Assembly: GCA_019423565.1 (NCBI GenBank)
Contig: JAHZBE010000001.1
Coordinates: forward strand, 1-64,000
Reading direction: 5' to 3'
Origin: a bacterium
Lineage (GTDB): Bacteria; Bacillota_I; Bacilli_A; RF39; UBA660
DNA length: 64,000 bases
Position numbers and translations under genes: made by a program. Positions 7,799 through 15,255 of this stretch are shown piece by piece; position 1 is the stretch's first letter, and each line of letters begins with the position of its first letter. Below the pieces are notes generated by a model. That model was not told the origin of the DNA. It saw only the letters and a program-made list of their open reading frames with translations, and made no database searches.

Positions 7799-8676
7799 AA
7801 GTAGGATTTGTATCAATAGTAGGTAGACCAAATGCTGGTAAAAGTACATTAATTAACAGTATTATTGGTAGTAAAGTTGCAATTGTATCAGATAAAGCTC
7901 ATACAACAAGAAATAATATTCAAGGAATATATAATGATGATGATTCACAAATAATATTTATAGATACTCCAGGTATTCATAAACCAATGCATAAATTAGG
8001 TAAGTATATGAACTCTCAATCTTATTATTCGATTGAAGACACTAATGTTATATTATTTATGGTGGATGCTACAGAGAAAATAGGTAAAGGTGATAAATTT
8101 ATACTTGAAAAATTAAAAGAAGTAGATTCTAATGTATTTTTAGTGTTAAATAAAGTAGATAGAATAAAAAAAGAAAATTTATTTCCAATGATTGAAGAAT
8201 ATAATAAGTTATTTGATTTTAAAGAAATTATTCCGATATCAGCTTTAAAGAAAGATAATATTGATGATTTAATAAAAACTATTAAAAAGTATTTAGATGA
8301 AGGTGAAAGATACTATAGTGAAGATTATTATACAGATAAAAGTATTAACTTTATGGTATCAGAAATAGTTAGAGAAAAAGTACTTAATTTAACTCATGAA
8401 GAAGTACCACATGCAGTAACATGTGTACTTGAGAAATATGAAGAAGAAAAAAATAGCATTCATATTAATGTACTTATAATAGTTGAAAGAGAAGGAATAA
8501 AAAGAATACTTGTAGGTCATTCTGGTTCTATGATAAAAGAAATAGGAATAGAAGCAAGAAAAGATATAGAAGAATTAGTAGGTAAAAAAGTATATCTTGA
8601 ATTATTTGTTAAGACAGTTAATAACTGGAGAGAAAAAGATAAATATTTAACAGAATTTGGTTTTAATAATGAATAA
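7795..8676 (+). CDS. era: GTPase Era
   Basis: This 293-residue protein is the 16S rRNA-binding GTPase for 30S assembly. The GTPase domain shows G1 GRPNAGKST, G2 with TTRNNIQG, G3 DTPGIHK and G4 NKVD. The C-terminal KH domain is seen as VLIIVEREGIKRILVGHSGSMIKEIG, followed by VKTVNNWREK. Length is normal. The start overlaps the cdd stop by 4 bp, placing ybeY-cdd-era in one coupled unit together with the downstream small gene and recO. Confidence 0.97.
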   Translation: MKVGFVSIVGRPNAGKSTLINSIIGSKVAIVSDKAHTTRNNIQGIYNDDDSQIIFIDTPGIHKPMHKLGKYMNSQSYYSIEDTNVILFMVDATEKIGKGDKFILEKLKEVDSNVFLVLNKVDRIKKENLFPMIEEYNKLFDFKEIIPISALKKDNIDDLIKTIKKYLDEGERYYSEDYYTDKSINFMVSEIVREKVLNLTHEEVPHAVTCVLEKYEEEKNSIHINVLIIVEREGIKRILVGHSGSMIKEIGIEARKDIEELVGKKVYLELFVKTVNNWREKDKYLTEFGFNNE

Positions 8677-8714
8677 AAATTTTTAAAGGCATCATTATAT
8701 AAATAGGTGATAAT

Positions 8715-8846
8715 ATGAATAAAAATGATGTTTGGTCTTTATTTAAAATGACAGGGAAAATAGAATATTTCTTAAAATTTAAAGAAATGCAAGAAAAGGA
8801 AGTAGAGTATCTTGGAGATAACGAAAGTAAAAGGGATAATAATTAG
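8715..8846 (+). CDS. YqzL-like small protein
   Basis: This 43-residue ORF starts at ATG 8715, with AGGTGAT 5 nt upstream. The N-terminus, NDVWSLFKMTGKIEYFLKFKEM, resembles the YqzL family of small proteins encoded between era and recO in Bacilli, which share a W-LF-TG-I--YL-FKE pattern. The last 35 bp overlap the start of recO in another frame. Its function is unknown in the family. The identification rests on both the pattern and the position. Confidence 0.75.
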   Translation: MNKNDVWSLFKMTGKIEYFLKFKEMQEKEVEYLGDNESKRDNN

Positions 8847-9549
8847 TGAAAATGCATATAGCGAAACAAGTAAACTCTTAAATATATTTACAGAAGAATA
8901 TGGAATAATTAGTGTAATCGCAAAAGGTGCTAAATCAATTAAAAGTCCTATTAGAAGTGTAACAACAAAATTAACCTATGCAATTTTCCAAATATATTAC
9001 AAAAAAGGAAAATTATCTACTTTAATATGCGCAGATGTAATAAATCCTTTTACTGAAATAAAAAAAGATTTATTAAAAATAAGTTATGCTTCATTTTTAC
9101 TAGAACTTACTTCTCAGGTTTTAAAACAAACTAATGAAAAAGATATATTTAAGTTACTTGAAGAAACTCTACTAAAAATAGAAGATGGCTATGATCCAAT
9201 AATAATAACAAATATACTAGAACTTAAATATTTAGATTATTTAGGTATAAAACCTGTACTTGACTCATGCGCAGTATGTGGAAGACCTAGCGCTATTACA
9301 GTTTCTACTAGTAAGGGTGGATTTGTATGCGCAAATTGTCATACTAATGAAAAAATAGTAGATAAAAAAACAATAAATGTTTTAAGAAAACTTTATCATG
9401 TAGATATATCTAAAATAAGTAAAATAAAATTATCAAATAATACAAGAAAAGAGATAGATGATTTTATAAATGAATACTATGATAGATATAGTGGACTTTA
9501 TTTAAAAAGTAAAAATTTCTTAAAATCGATAAAAAATGTATACATATAA
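8812..9549 (+). CDS. recO: DNA repair protein RecO
   Basis: This 245-residue protein works with RecF and RecR to load RecA onto gaps coated with single-strand binding protein. The N-terminal OB-fold is recognisable (KGIIISENAYSETSKLLNIFTEEYGIISVIAKGAKS). A helical middle follows, and then a CxxC...CxxC zinc motif (CAVCGRP, CANCH) near residues 152-177. The start is TTG at 8812, with AAAAGGA about 11 nt upstream, inside the preceding small gene. No in-frame ATG would keep the conserved N-terminus. Confidence 0.93.
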   Translation: MEITKVKGIIISENAYSETSKLLNIFTEEYGIISVIAKGAKSIKSPIRSVTTKLTYAIFQIYYKKGKLSTLICADVINPFTEIKKDLLKISYASFLLELTSQVLKQTNEKDIFKLLEETLLKIEDGYDPIIITNILELKYLDYLGIKPVLDSCAVCGRPSAITVSTSKGGFVCANCHTNEKIVDKKTINVLRKLYHVDISKISKIKLSNNTRKEIDDFINEYYDRYSGLYLKSKNFLKSIKNVYI

Positions 9550-9559
9550 AAATAAAATA

Positions 9560-9720
9560 TGTTATAATGAATTTGATAAAGAAGCGATGACTAAGTGTGG
9601 AAACTTAAACAGCTATATAACCCAAAGATGATTCTTATTAAAGAATAAGTAAGGTGGAACCGCTCATAATTTTTGAGTCCTTACAAAATTATAAAGAATC
9701 ATCTTTTAATTTACGGAGGT
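9560..9720 (+). promoter_or_regulatory. T-box leader (reduced Stem I) upstream of unknown gene and glyS
   Basis: An extended -10 (TGTTATAAT, 9560-9568) starts a leader of about 150 nt. The T-box core AAGGTGGAACCGC lies at 9651-9663. The antiterminator is visible: gtaagg (9649-9654) pairs with ccttac (9679-9684), the bulge is TGGAACCG, and an inner ctca/tgag helix follows. A 13-bp stem (9624-9636 with 9694-9706) runs into four T and can act as the terminator. A small hairpin attctt-atta-aagaat just before the T-box competes with its 5' strand. Only about 50 nt remain for Stem I, unusually little, so the specifier cannot be assigned. Glycine is expected from the downstream glyS. Confidence 0.75.
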
Positions 9721-9725
9721 GTTAT

Positions 9726-10502
9726 ATGAAATATATTGGTAAGAAACATCTTAATTCTAATATGTATAAGAAAATTAGAATGAAAGAAAAAGATGGGAAA
9801 GTAGTAATTAGTGCAATACCAGATGAAAAGTATAAGAATATGGAACTATTAAAAACTTCGACACCAGATATAACGGATACGATTGATGGATTAAATGATG
9901 GAGGGAAAATAGAAGAAATTACTAAGTACTTTTTGAGAAATAATACAATACGTTCAATAAAACAAAATGGTGGAGAAATAATTGTTTCAAGCACTTCAGG
10001 CAGACATTTAGTTATTAGTTTATCAAATAAATATTTAAATATATTAAATTTAATATTAGACAAATACCAAAATGACCGATTAAAATTTTTAGATAAAGTA
10101 TCAGATAAAAATTTGATTCATATTACTACAGGCTATGTAGATCATTCGTTCAAAAATTTTAATAATGAATCATCTTATGGGATACATTATATAACTAAAC
10201 CTTATGATTTAGAAAATGAGTTGGAAGTAGTACATTTAAATTTAATGGAAATACATCATAAAAAAATATCAAAATTTGATTTAGATTTTTTAGATGAATA
10301 TTTAAAAGAATTTATTAATAATAATCCTAATATTATAAAGTTAATTTGGAATTATTACGAATTAAAATATGGTTTTAGTGATGGTAATAGAGTAATAGAA
10401 CTTCCAGAATATTTATGTAAAAAATATGCAGATATGGTATACAAACATAACGAATTTATAGAAAAAGAGGAAAATAAACAACTTTGTTTAGAATTAAAAT
10501 AA
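9726..10502 (+). CDS. Unknown protein in T-box-controlled glyS operon
   Basis: This gene encodes 258 residues from the ATG at 9726, with GGAGGTG upstream. I do not recognise the protein. It is soluble, without signal peptide or membrane helix. The N-terminal half is rich in beta-strands and includes GGEIIVSSTSGRHLVISLSNKYLNILN. The C-terminal half is helical and acidic, ending EENKQLCLELK. It directly follows the T-box leader and precedes glyS by 66 bp with no terminator, so both should respond to the same tRNA. Its role in translation or amino acid supply is only suggested by that arrangement. Confidence 0.75.
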   Translation: MKYIGKKHLNSNMYKKIRMKEKDGKVVISAIPDEKYKNMELLKTSTPDITDTIDGLNDGGKIEEITKYFLRNNTIRSIKQNGGEIIVSSTSGRHLVISLSNKYLNILNLILDKYQNDRLKFLDKVSDKNLIHITTGYVDHSFKNFNNESSYGIHYITKPYDLENELEVVHLNLMEIHHKKISKFDLDFLDEYLKEFINNNPNIIKLIWNYYELKYGFSDGNRVIELPEYLCKKYADMVYKHNEFIEKEENKQLCLELK

Positions 10503-10568
10503 CTGATGTTAATCCTTTTGCAATATAAAGGAAAATATAAATAATAATAGAGATGGAGATGAAATAAT

Positions 10569-11948
10569 ATGGAAAATCTAACTATGGATAAAATAGTAAA
10601 TGTATGTAAACAATATGGATTTATATTTCAAGGAAGTGAAATATATGGAGGACTTGCTAATACTTGGGATTATGGACCTTTAGGAGTAGAACTTAAAAAT
10701 AATATAAAAAAGGCTTGGTGGAAAAGATTTATAGAAGAAAGTCCTAATTCATATGGACTTGATGCTGCAATTCTTATGAATCCTGAAGTTTGGGTAGCAA
10801 GTGGGCATGTATCTAGTTTTTCAGACCCTTTAATTGATTGCAAAAAATGTAAATCAAGAGCTCGTGCTGATAAATTAATAGAAGAATTTACAGATGGAAA
10901 AGAAACTGGTGATGGATGGTCTAATGAAAAATTAGAAGATTTTATTAAAGAAAATAAAATTAAATGTCCAAAATGTGGAGCATCAGATTTTACAAATATA
11001 AGACAATTTAATTTATTATTTGAAACACATATGGGTGTTACAGAAGATACTAAAAATAAAGTATATCTAAGAGGAGAAACAGCACAAGGTATATTTGTTA
11101 ATTTTCAAAATGTACAAAGAACTATGAGAGCAAAAATACCATTTGGTATAGGTCAAATAGGTAAAGCATTTAGAAATGAAATTACACCAGGTAATTTTAC
11201 ATTTAGAACAAGAGAATTTGAACAAATGGAATATGAATTTTTCTGTAAACCAGGGGATGATTTAAATTGGTTTAAATATTATCAAGATTATGCAGTTAAA
11301 TTTTTAAATGATTTAGGATTAAAAAATGATAATTTAAGACTTAGAGAACATAAAAAAGAAGAACTAGTATTCTATAGTAAGGCAACAACTGATATAGAAT
11401 ATAAATATCCTCACGGATGGGGAGAACTTTGGGGAATTGCTGATAGAACAGATTATGATTTGACAGTTCACTCAAATCATTCTAAAAATGAACTTAAATA
11501 TTTAGATCCTGAAACAAATGAAAAATATACTCCGTATGTAATTGAACCTTCTGTTGGATGTGATAGATTAACTCTTGCTGTATTGTGTGATGCATATAAT
11601 GAAGAAACATTAGAAGATGAAAGTACAAGAGAAGTAATGAAATTATCTCCAGCACTTGCACCATATAAAGTTGCAGTTTTACCACTTGTTAAAAAATTTC
11701 ATAAAGAACAAGCTGAAGAAATATATAGAATGCTTAGTAAACATTTTATGTGTACTTATGATGAAACTGGTAACATTGGTAAAAGATATAGAAGAGAAGA
11801 TGCTATTGGTACACCATTTTGTATAACTATTGATGATGAAACAATTAATAATGGAGTAGTTACAGTAAGAGATAGAGATACGATGGCACAAATTACTTTA
11901 AATGTAGATGAAATAGTAGATTATATAAATAATGAAATAGAATTTTAA
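10569..11948 (+). CDS. glyS: Glycine--tRNA ligase, alpha2 (class IIa) type
   Basis: This 459-residue homodimeric enzyme charges tRNA-Gly. It is the single-chain type shared with eukaryotes, archaea and some Firmicutes and mycoplasmas, not the GlyQ-GlyS pair. Motif 1 region: GGLANTWDYGPLGVELKNN. A zinc-like CKKCK and CPKCG insert follows at about 95-145. Motif 2 is FRNEITPGNFTFRTREFEQMEYEFF, and motif 3 is VIEPSVGCDRLTLAVL. The C-terminal anticodon-binding domain starts at about residue 365 (LAPYKVAVLPLVKK). ATG 10569 has GGAGATG upstream. Confidence 0.97.
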   Translation: MENLTMDKIVNVCKQYGFIFQGSEIYGGLANTWDYGPLGVELKNNIKKAWWKRFIEESPNSYGLDAAILMNPEVWVASGHVSSFSDPLIDCKKCKSRARADKLIEEFTDGKETGDGWSNEKLEDFIKENKIKCPKCGASDFTNIRQFNLLFETHMGVTEDTKNKVYLRGETAQGIFVNFQNVQRTMRAKIPFGIGQIGKAFRNEITPGNFTFRTREFEQMEYEFFCKPGDDLNWFKYYQDYAVKFLNDLGLKNDNLRLREHKKEELVFYSKATTDIEYKYPHGWGELWGIADRTDYDLTVHSNHSKNELKYLDPETNEKYTPYVIEPSVGCDRLTLAVLCDAYNEETLEDESTREVMKLSPALAPYKVAVLPLVKKFHKEQAEEIYRMLSKHFMCTYDETGNIGKRYRREDAIGTPFCITIDDETINNGVVTVRDRDTMAQITLNVDEIVDYINNEIEF

Positions 11949-11975
11949 AAGGTATTTTAACAAATATCTTTTTTT
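11948..11975 (+). terminator. Intrinsic terminator after glyS
   Basis: Stem aaaggtattt/aaatatcttt (10 bp with one G-T pair) has a 4-nt loop and ends in seven T. It overlaps the last base of the stop codon. Confidence 0.75.
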
Positions 11976-12014
11976 ATTTATTTGTACCAAATTTTAACTT
12001 TTACATAAAAAAAC

Positions 12015-12060
12015 ATTCAAAAATTATATTTTTACTTAAACAAAAATTGAATTTTTGAAT
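12015..12060 (+). repeat. AT-rich inverted repeats upstream of Rpn-like gene
   Basis: A perfect 11-bp inverted repeat (attcaaaaatt at 12015-12025, aatttttgaat at 12050-12060) encloses a second palindrome, aaaaattgaattttt, at 12042-12056. No target-site duplication or matching element end was found. It lies in a 197-bp gap with no gene. Confidence 0.5.
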
Positions 12061-12145
12061 TAGGAATGCTTCAAAAATGGATTTTTTGTGCTTTGATTAT
12101 AATTTTTTCATATGCTAAACTACCACTCCAGAAAGGAGAAAATGT

Positions 12146-13003
12146 ATGAAAAAAGAATTCTATACATGTAAAAATGATAGAGCATTTAAAGAAGTATTTT
12201 TAAATCCTAATAATAGCGATTTATTAAAAGCACTACTTGAATTTATTCTTAAAATAAAAATAGATAAGCTAGAAATTAAGAAAACAGAATTACTAAGTGG
12301 TAATGTAAATATTAAGGATAAGAGAGTAGATGCACTTGTGTATACAGGTAATAAAAAGATTGATATAGAAATTAATTCACAATATGAAAACTATTTAAAT
12401 CCAAGAAATACTGCTTATATTTGTAATACATATCAGTCTCATACACTCGTAGGTAAAGAATATAATCAGCAAACAGATATTGTGCAGGTTAATTTAACGT
12501 GGGGATTAGGTGCAGAAGAAGATGTAATGACTAAGTATATGATAATGAGTGAAAATGGTAAACTATTTGTTAAAAATTTCATAATATACGAAATAAATAT
12601 GGATTATTATAATAAGTTGTGGTATAGTAAAAATGAAGATGAAATCAAGAAAAATCTATATTTAATAATGCTTGATTTAGATAAAAAGGAGCTTGAAAAT
12701 ATGCCAAAAGATAAGATAGTAGATAAGTATATAACAAATGTAACAATAGTAAATGATAATCCAGAATTTCAAAAATATATGAGTGAAGAAGAAGATAAAA
12801 AGAAGATACAAAATAGTTTACTTTCTGAAGCAAAAGAAACTGGTTATACATCAGGTATTAATGATGGTATTTCTAAGGGCGTGTCAAAAGAAAAAGTAAA
12901 TATTGCTAAAAACTTATTATCAATGAATATGTCACTTGAGAACATATCAAAAGCAACAGGTCTATCTATAGAAGAAATTAATAAACTTAAAAATGAAAAA
13001 TAA
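12146..13003 (+). CDS. Rpn-type PD-(D/E)XK nuclease family protein, copy 1
   Basis: This 285-residue protein belongs to the Rpn / PDDEXK_2 group, often annotated as recombination-promoting nuclease or putative transposase. The N-terminal FYTCKNDRAFKEVFLNPNNSDLLKALLE and the core KRVDALVYTG...IDIEINSQ are typical; the Asp of RVD and the Glu of IEIN fit metal-binding positions. A central helical part follows, then a repeated YTSGINDG linker and a C-terminal helix-turn-helix-like tail (MSLENISKATGLSIEEINKLK). A near-identical paralogue lies at 30769-31620. No terminal inverted repeats or target duplications surround it, so mobility is not shown. AAAGGAG precedes the ATG. Confidence 0.85.
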   Translation: MKKEFYTCKNDRAFKEVFLNPNNSDLLKALLEFILKIKIDKLEIKKTELLSGNVNIKDKRVDALVYTGNKKIDIEINSQYENYLNPRNTAYICNTYQSHTLVGKEYNQQTDIVQVNLTWGLGAEEDVMTKYMIMSENGKLFVKNFIIYEINMDYYNKLWYSKNEDEIKKNLYLIMLDLDKKELENMPKDKIVDKYITNVTIVNDNPEFQKYMSEEEDKKKIQNSLLSEAKETGYTSGINDGISKGVSKEKVNIAKNLLSMNMSLENISKATGLSIEEINKLKNEK

Positions 13004-13007
13004 TTCT

Positions 13008-13034
13008 AAAGATATTATTGCTAATATCTTTTTT
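13008..13034 (+). terminator. Intrinsic terminator after Rpn-like copy 1
   Basis: A perfect 10-bp stem aaagatatta/taatatcttt has a 4-nt loop and runs into a T-tract. Confidence 0.85.
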
Positions 13035-13069
13035 CTTTACTTAATTTTAAAAAATATAGCAAAAACATA

Positions 13070-13098
13070 TTTAAATTTATTTATTTTTATGGTAAAAT
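13070..13098 (+). promoter_or_regulatory. Putative sepF promoter
   Basis: An extended -10 (TGGTAAAAT, 13090-13098) has a weak TTTAAA -35 at 13070-13075, spaced 17 bp from the -10 hexamer. Confidence 0.4.
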
Positions 13099-13131
13099 TA
13101 ACTATAGTTAAATAATATGGAGGAATAAATT

Positions 13132-13533
13132 ATGGGAATGTTTGATAAAATTTTTGGAAAAGAAAACGTTGGATCAGAAATAAGTGAAGATGAATACTAT
13201 TCACTAGGTATAGATGAAGCATATAAAGATTCAAATAGCGAAGGAAATAAAATGATTCTTTTAGAACCAAGAGCATACTCAGAAAGTCAACAAATCGCAG
13301 ATCATTTAAAAAAGAGAAATACTGTAGTTGTTAATTTAAAAAGAGTGACACAAGAACAAGCTAAAAGAATAGTAGATTTCTTAAGTGGAACATTATATGC
13401 GATTGGTGGAGATTTACAAAAACTTGGGCCTGGAATATTCTTATGTACACCAAAGAATATTAATGTACAAGGAAAAATGAGTGAAGAAGAAGATAAACTT
13501 AGAAAAACAAAAAATGATAATATGGAACTATAA
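13132..13533 (+). CDS. sepF: Cell division protein SepF
   Basis: This 133-residue protein bends and tethers FtsZ filaments at the membrane. An N-terminal amphipathic membrane-binding helix (MGMFDKIFGKE) is followed by an acidic linker. The conserved SepF core (about 45-120) contains ILLEPRAYSESQQIADHLKKRNTVVVNLKRV, AKRIVDFLSGTLYAIGGDLQKLGPGIFLCTP. It lies before divIVA and ileS, as in Bacillus, but yggT and ylmH, which usually lie between sepF and divIVA, are missing. GGAGG precedes the ATG. Confidence 0.96.
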   Translation: MGMFDKIFGKENVGSEISEDEYYSLGIDEAYKDSNSEGNKMILLEPRAYSESQQIADHLKKRNTVVVNLKRVTQEQAKRIVDFLSGTLYAIGGDLQKLGPGIFLCTPKNINVQGKMSEEEDKLRKTKNDNMEL

Positions 13534-13593
13534 AGGTTTACAAAATAAAAATAAAGTGTTAATATAATGCACATAGCTTTAAGAGGTGATAAC

Positions 13594-14067
13594 TTGGAAA
13601 AATTTAGTAGAACACTTCATGGCTATAATCCAGAAGAAGTAAATAGCTTCTTAGATGAGGTAATAAATCAAGTTGAAAAACTAATTGAGTCAAATAGACA
13701 AAAAAATGAAGAAATATTACTTTTGAAAAGTCAAATAAAAAATGCAAAAACTAGTGATGAACTAATTAAAAAAGCACAAAAGTTTGATGAATTGGAGGCT
13801 ACTTTAAATAAAGCAATTGTTATGGCTGAAAATACTGGAGAACACATTAGAAGGGTTGCTAAACAAGAGCGAGATTTAATGTTGGAAGAGGCTAAGAAAA
13901 ATGCAAGCGTAATAATTAATGATGCTCTTGTGAGATCTGAAAAGATAGAATATCAGGCATCTCTTTTAAGAAAAAATATTATTATGTTTAAAAGAAAACT
14001 TAAGATTAATTTAGAAGAACAACTAAAATTAGTTGATGATATTGAAGTAATCGATGATATAGAATAG
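13594..14067 (+). CDS. divIVA: DivIVA domain protein
   Basis: This protein has 157 residues, with a start at TTG 13594 preceded by AGAGGTGAT. The resulting N-terminus, KFSRTLHGYNPEEVNSFLDEVI, aligns with the membrane-binding DivIVA N-terminus. An in-frame ATG at 13567 overlaps a TATAAT (13563-13568) and would add nine unrelated residues. Coiled-coil regions cover about 25-60 and 65-145. DivIVA marks curved membranes at septa and poles. Position between sepF and ileS supports the call. Confidence 0.9.
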   Translation: MEKFSRTLHGYNPEEVNSFLDEVINQVEKLIESNRQKNEEILLLKSQIKNAKTSDELIKKAQKFDELEATLNKAIVMAENTGEHIRRVAKQERDLMLEEAKKNASVIINDALVRSEKIEYQASLLRKNIIMFKRKLKINLEEQLKLVDDIEVIDDIE

Positions 14068-14084
14068 ATGATAGAGACGGATAT

Positions 14085-14281
14085 TTAAAAGTTTATTTAA
14101 AGAGAAAATGTTAATTGGTGAGAGACATTAATAAATTTAAATATTAGATCACTCTTGATATTTTTACCTGATATTTAGGGTAAAACGTAAAACTCATGCG
14201 TTAAATGAAGAAAGAGCATAGAAAAGTCTATGAAATAAGGTGGTACCGCGATTTATCGTCCTTACATCATAGGCTTTTTTT
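14085..14281 (+). promoter_or_regulatory. T-box leader upstream of exporter gene and ileS
   Basis: The T-box core AAGGTGGTACCGCG is at 14237-14250. The flanking antiterminator arms taagg (14236-14240) and cctta (14260-14264) pair. The terminator stem is 12 bp with one G-T pair, 14222-14233 with 14267-14278, ending in six or more T. A hairpin catag-aaaagt-ctatg just before the T-box shares the terminator's 5' strand, so the two are mutually exclusive. The upstream Stem I has a candidate isoleucine specifier ATC at 14148-14150, followed by AC. Uncharged tRNA-Ile should stabilise read-through into the exchanger gene and ileS. Confidence 0.88.
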
Positions 14282-14300
14282 ATATATTGGAGGGATAAAA

Positions 14301-15251
14301 ATGATAATAAGTATACTACTTTTAATAGTAGGATTTGTACTTTTAATAAAAGGTGCAGACATATTTGTTGATGGAGCAAGTAGTACAGCACTAAACTTAA
14401 AAGTATCAAAAATGGTAATAGGACTTACCATAGTAGCATTTGGAACAAGTGCACCAGAATTTGCTGTATCTATTAAGGCACTACTTTCAGGTAGTTCAGA
14501 TATAGTATTAGGTAACGTAGTAGGTAGTAATATATTAAATATATTATTAATACTAGGTATATCATCATTATTTTCATCTATGGTAGTTAAAGATAATACT
14601 GTAAAAAAAGAAATACCACTTACGATATTATTTTCAGTATTATTAACAGTTTTGTCATTTGATAATATATTTGATAAAAATATTACAAATGTAATAACTA
14701 GAACAGATGGAATTATAATTTTACTTTTCTTTATAGTATTTATTTATTATTTAGCATCTATTGCTAAAAATAACAATGAAGAAAATGAAGAAGCACCATA
14801 CAAAATAGGCAAGTCATTATTATTTGTATTAATAGGACTAGTTGGAATAGTAGCTGGTAGTAACTTAGTAGTTGATAATGCAAGTGCTATAGCAAAAGCA
14901 CTTAATGTATCAGAAAAGATGATATCACTTACAATTGTTGCATTTGGAACAAGCCTTCCAGAGTTAGTAACAAGTGTGCAAGCAGCTAGAAAACATGAAA
15001 ATGATATAGCAATAGGAAATATTATTGGTAGTAATATCTTTAATATAGGAATTGTTATTGGACTTCCATGTGCATTAATAGGAAACATTAATGTCGGAAC
15101 ATTTAATTATATTGATATGTTTACAATGATAGGAGCGGCAATACTTTTATTTTTGTTAACATTTAAGAAAAGAAAACTAGATAAAGGCGAAGGCTTAATC
15201 ATGTTATTAATATTTATAGTATATTATGGTTATGTAATTATAGGAGGATAG
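14301..15251 (+). CDS. CaCA-family Na+/Ca2+ exchanger-like membrane protein (YrbG type)
   Basis: This 316-residue membrane protein has about ten helices. The two inverted alpha-repeats are clear: GLTIVAFGTSAPEFAVS with GNVVGSNILNI in the first half, and SLTIVAFGTSLPELVTS with GNIIGSNIFNI in the second. The acidic residues of PEF and PEL are the cation ligands of this family. The start at 14301 has GGAGGGAT upstream. It is the first gene after the isoleucine T-box and lies 4 bp before ileS, so it is co-transcribed with it. The transported ion (Ca2+ or another divalent cation, against Na+ or H+) is not shown. Confidence 0.93.
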   Translation: MIISILLLIVGFVLLIKGADIFVDGASSTALNLKVSKMVIGLTIVAFGTSAPEFAVSIKALLSGSSDIVLGNVVGSNILNILLILGISSLFSSMVVKDNTVKKEIPLTILFSVLLTVLSFDNIFDKNITNVITRTDGIIILLFFIVFIYYLASIAKNNNEENEEAPYKIGKSLLFVLIGLVGIVAGSNLVVDNASAIAKALNVSEKMISLTIVAFGTSLPELVTSVQAARKHENDIAIGNIIGSNIFNIGIVIGLPCALIGNINVGTFNYIDMFTMIGAAILLFLLTFKKRKLDKGEGLIMLLIFIVYYGYVIIGG

Positions 15252-15255
15252 ATTT

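Noticed and set aside
12146..13003. Insertion sequence around the Rpn-like gene
   Set aside because: No matching terminal inverted repeats, no target duplications, and upstream DNA differs from that of the second copy. The family name 'transposase' is not proof of mobility.
13567..13593. ATG at 13567 as the divIVA start
   Set aside because: It overlaps a likely -10 box and adds residues not seen in DivIVA; TTG 13594 has a ribosome-binding site and gives the conserved N-terminus.
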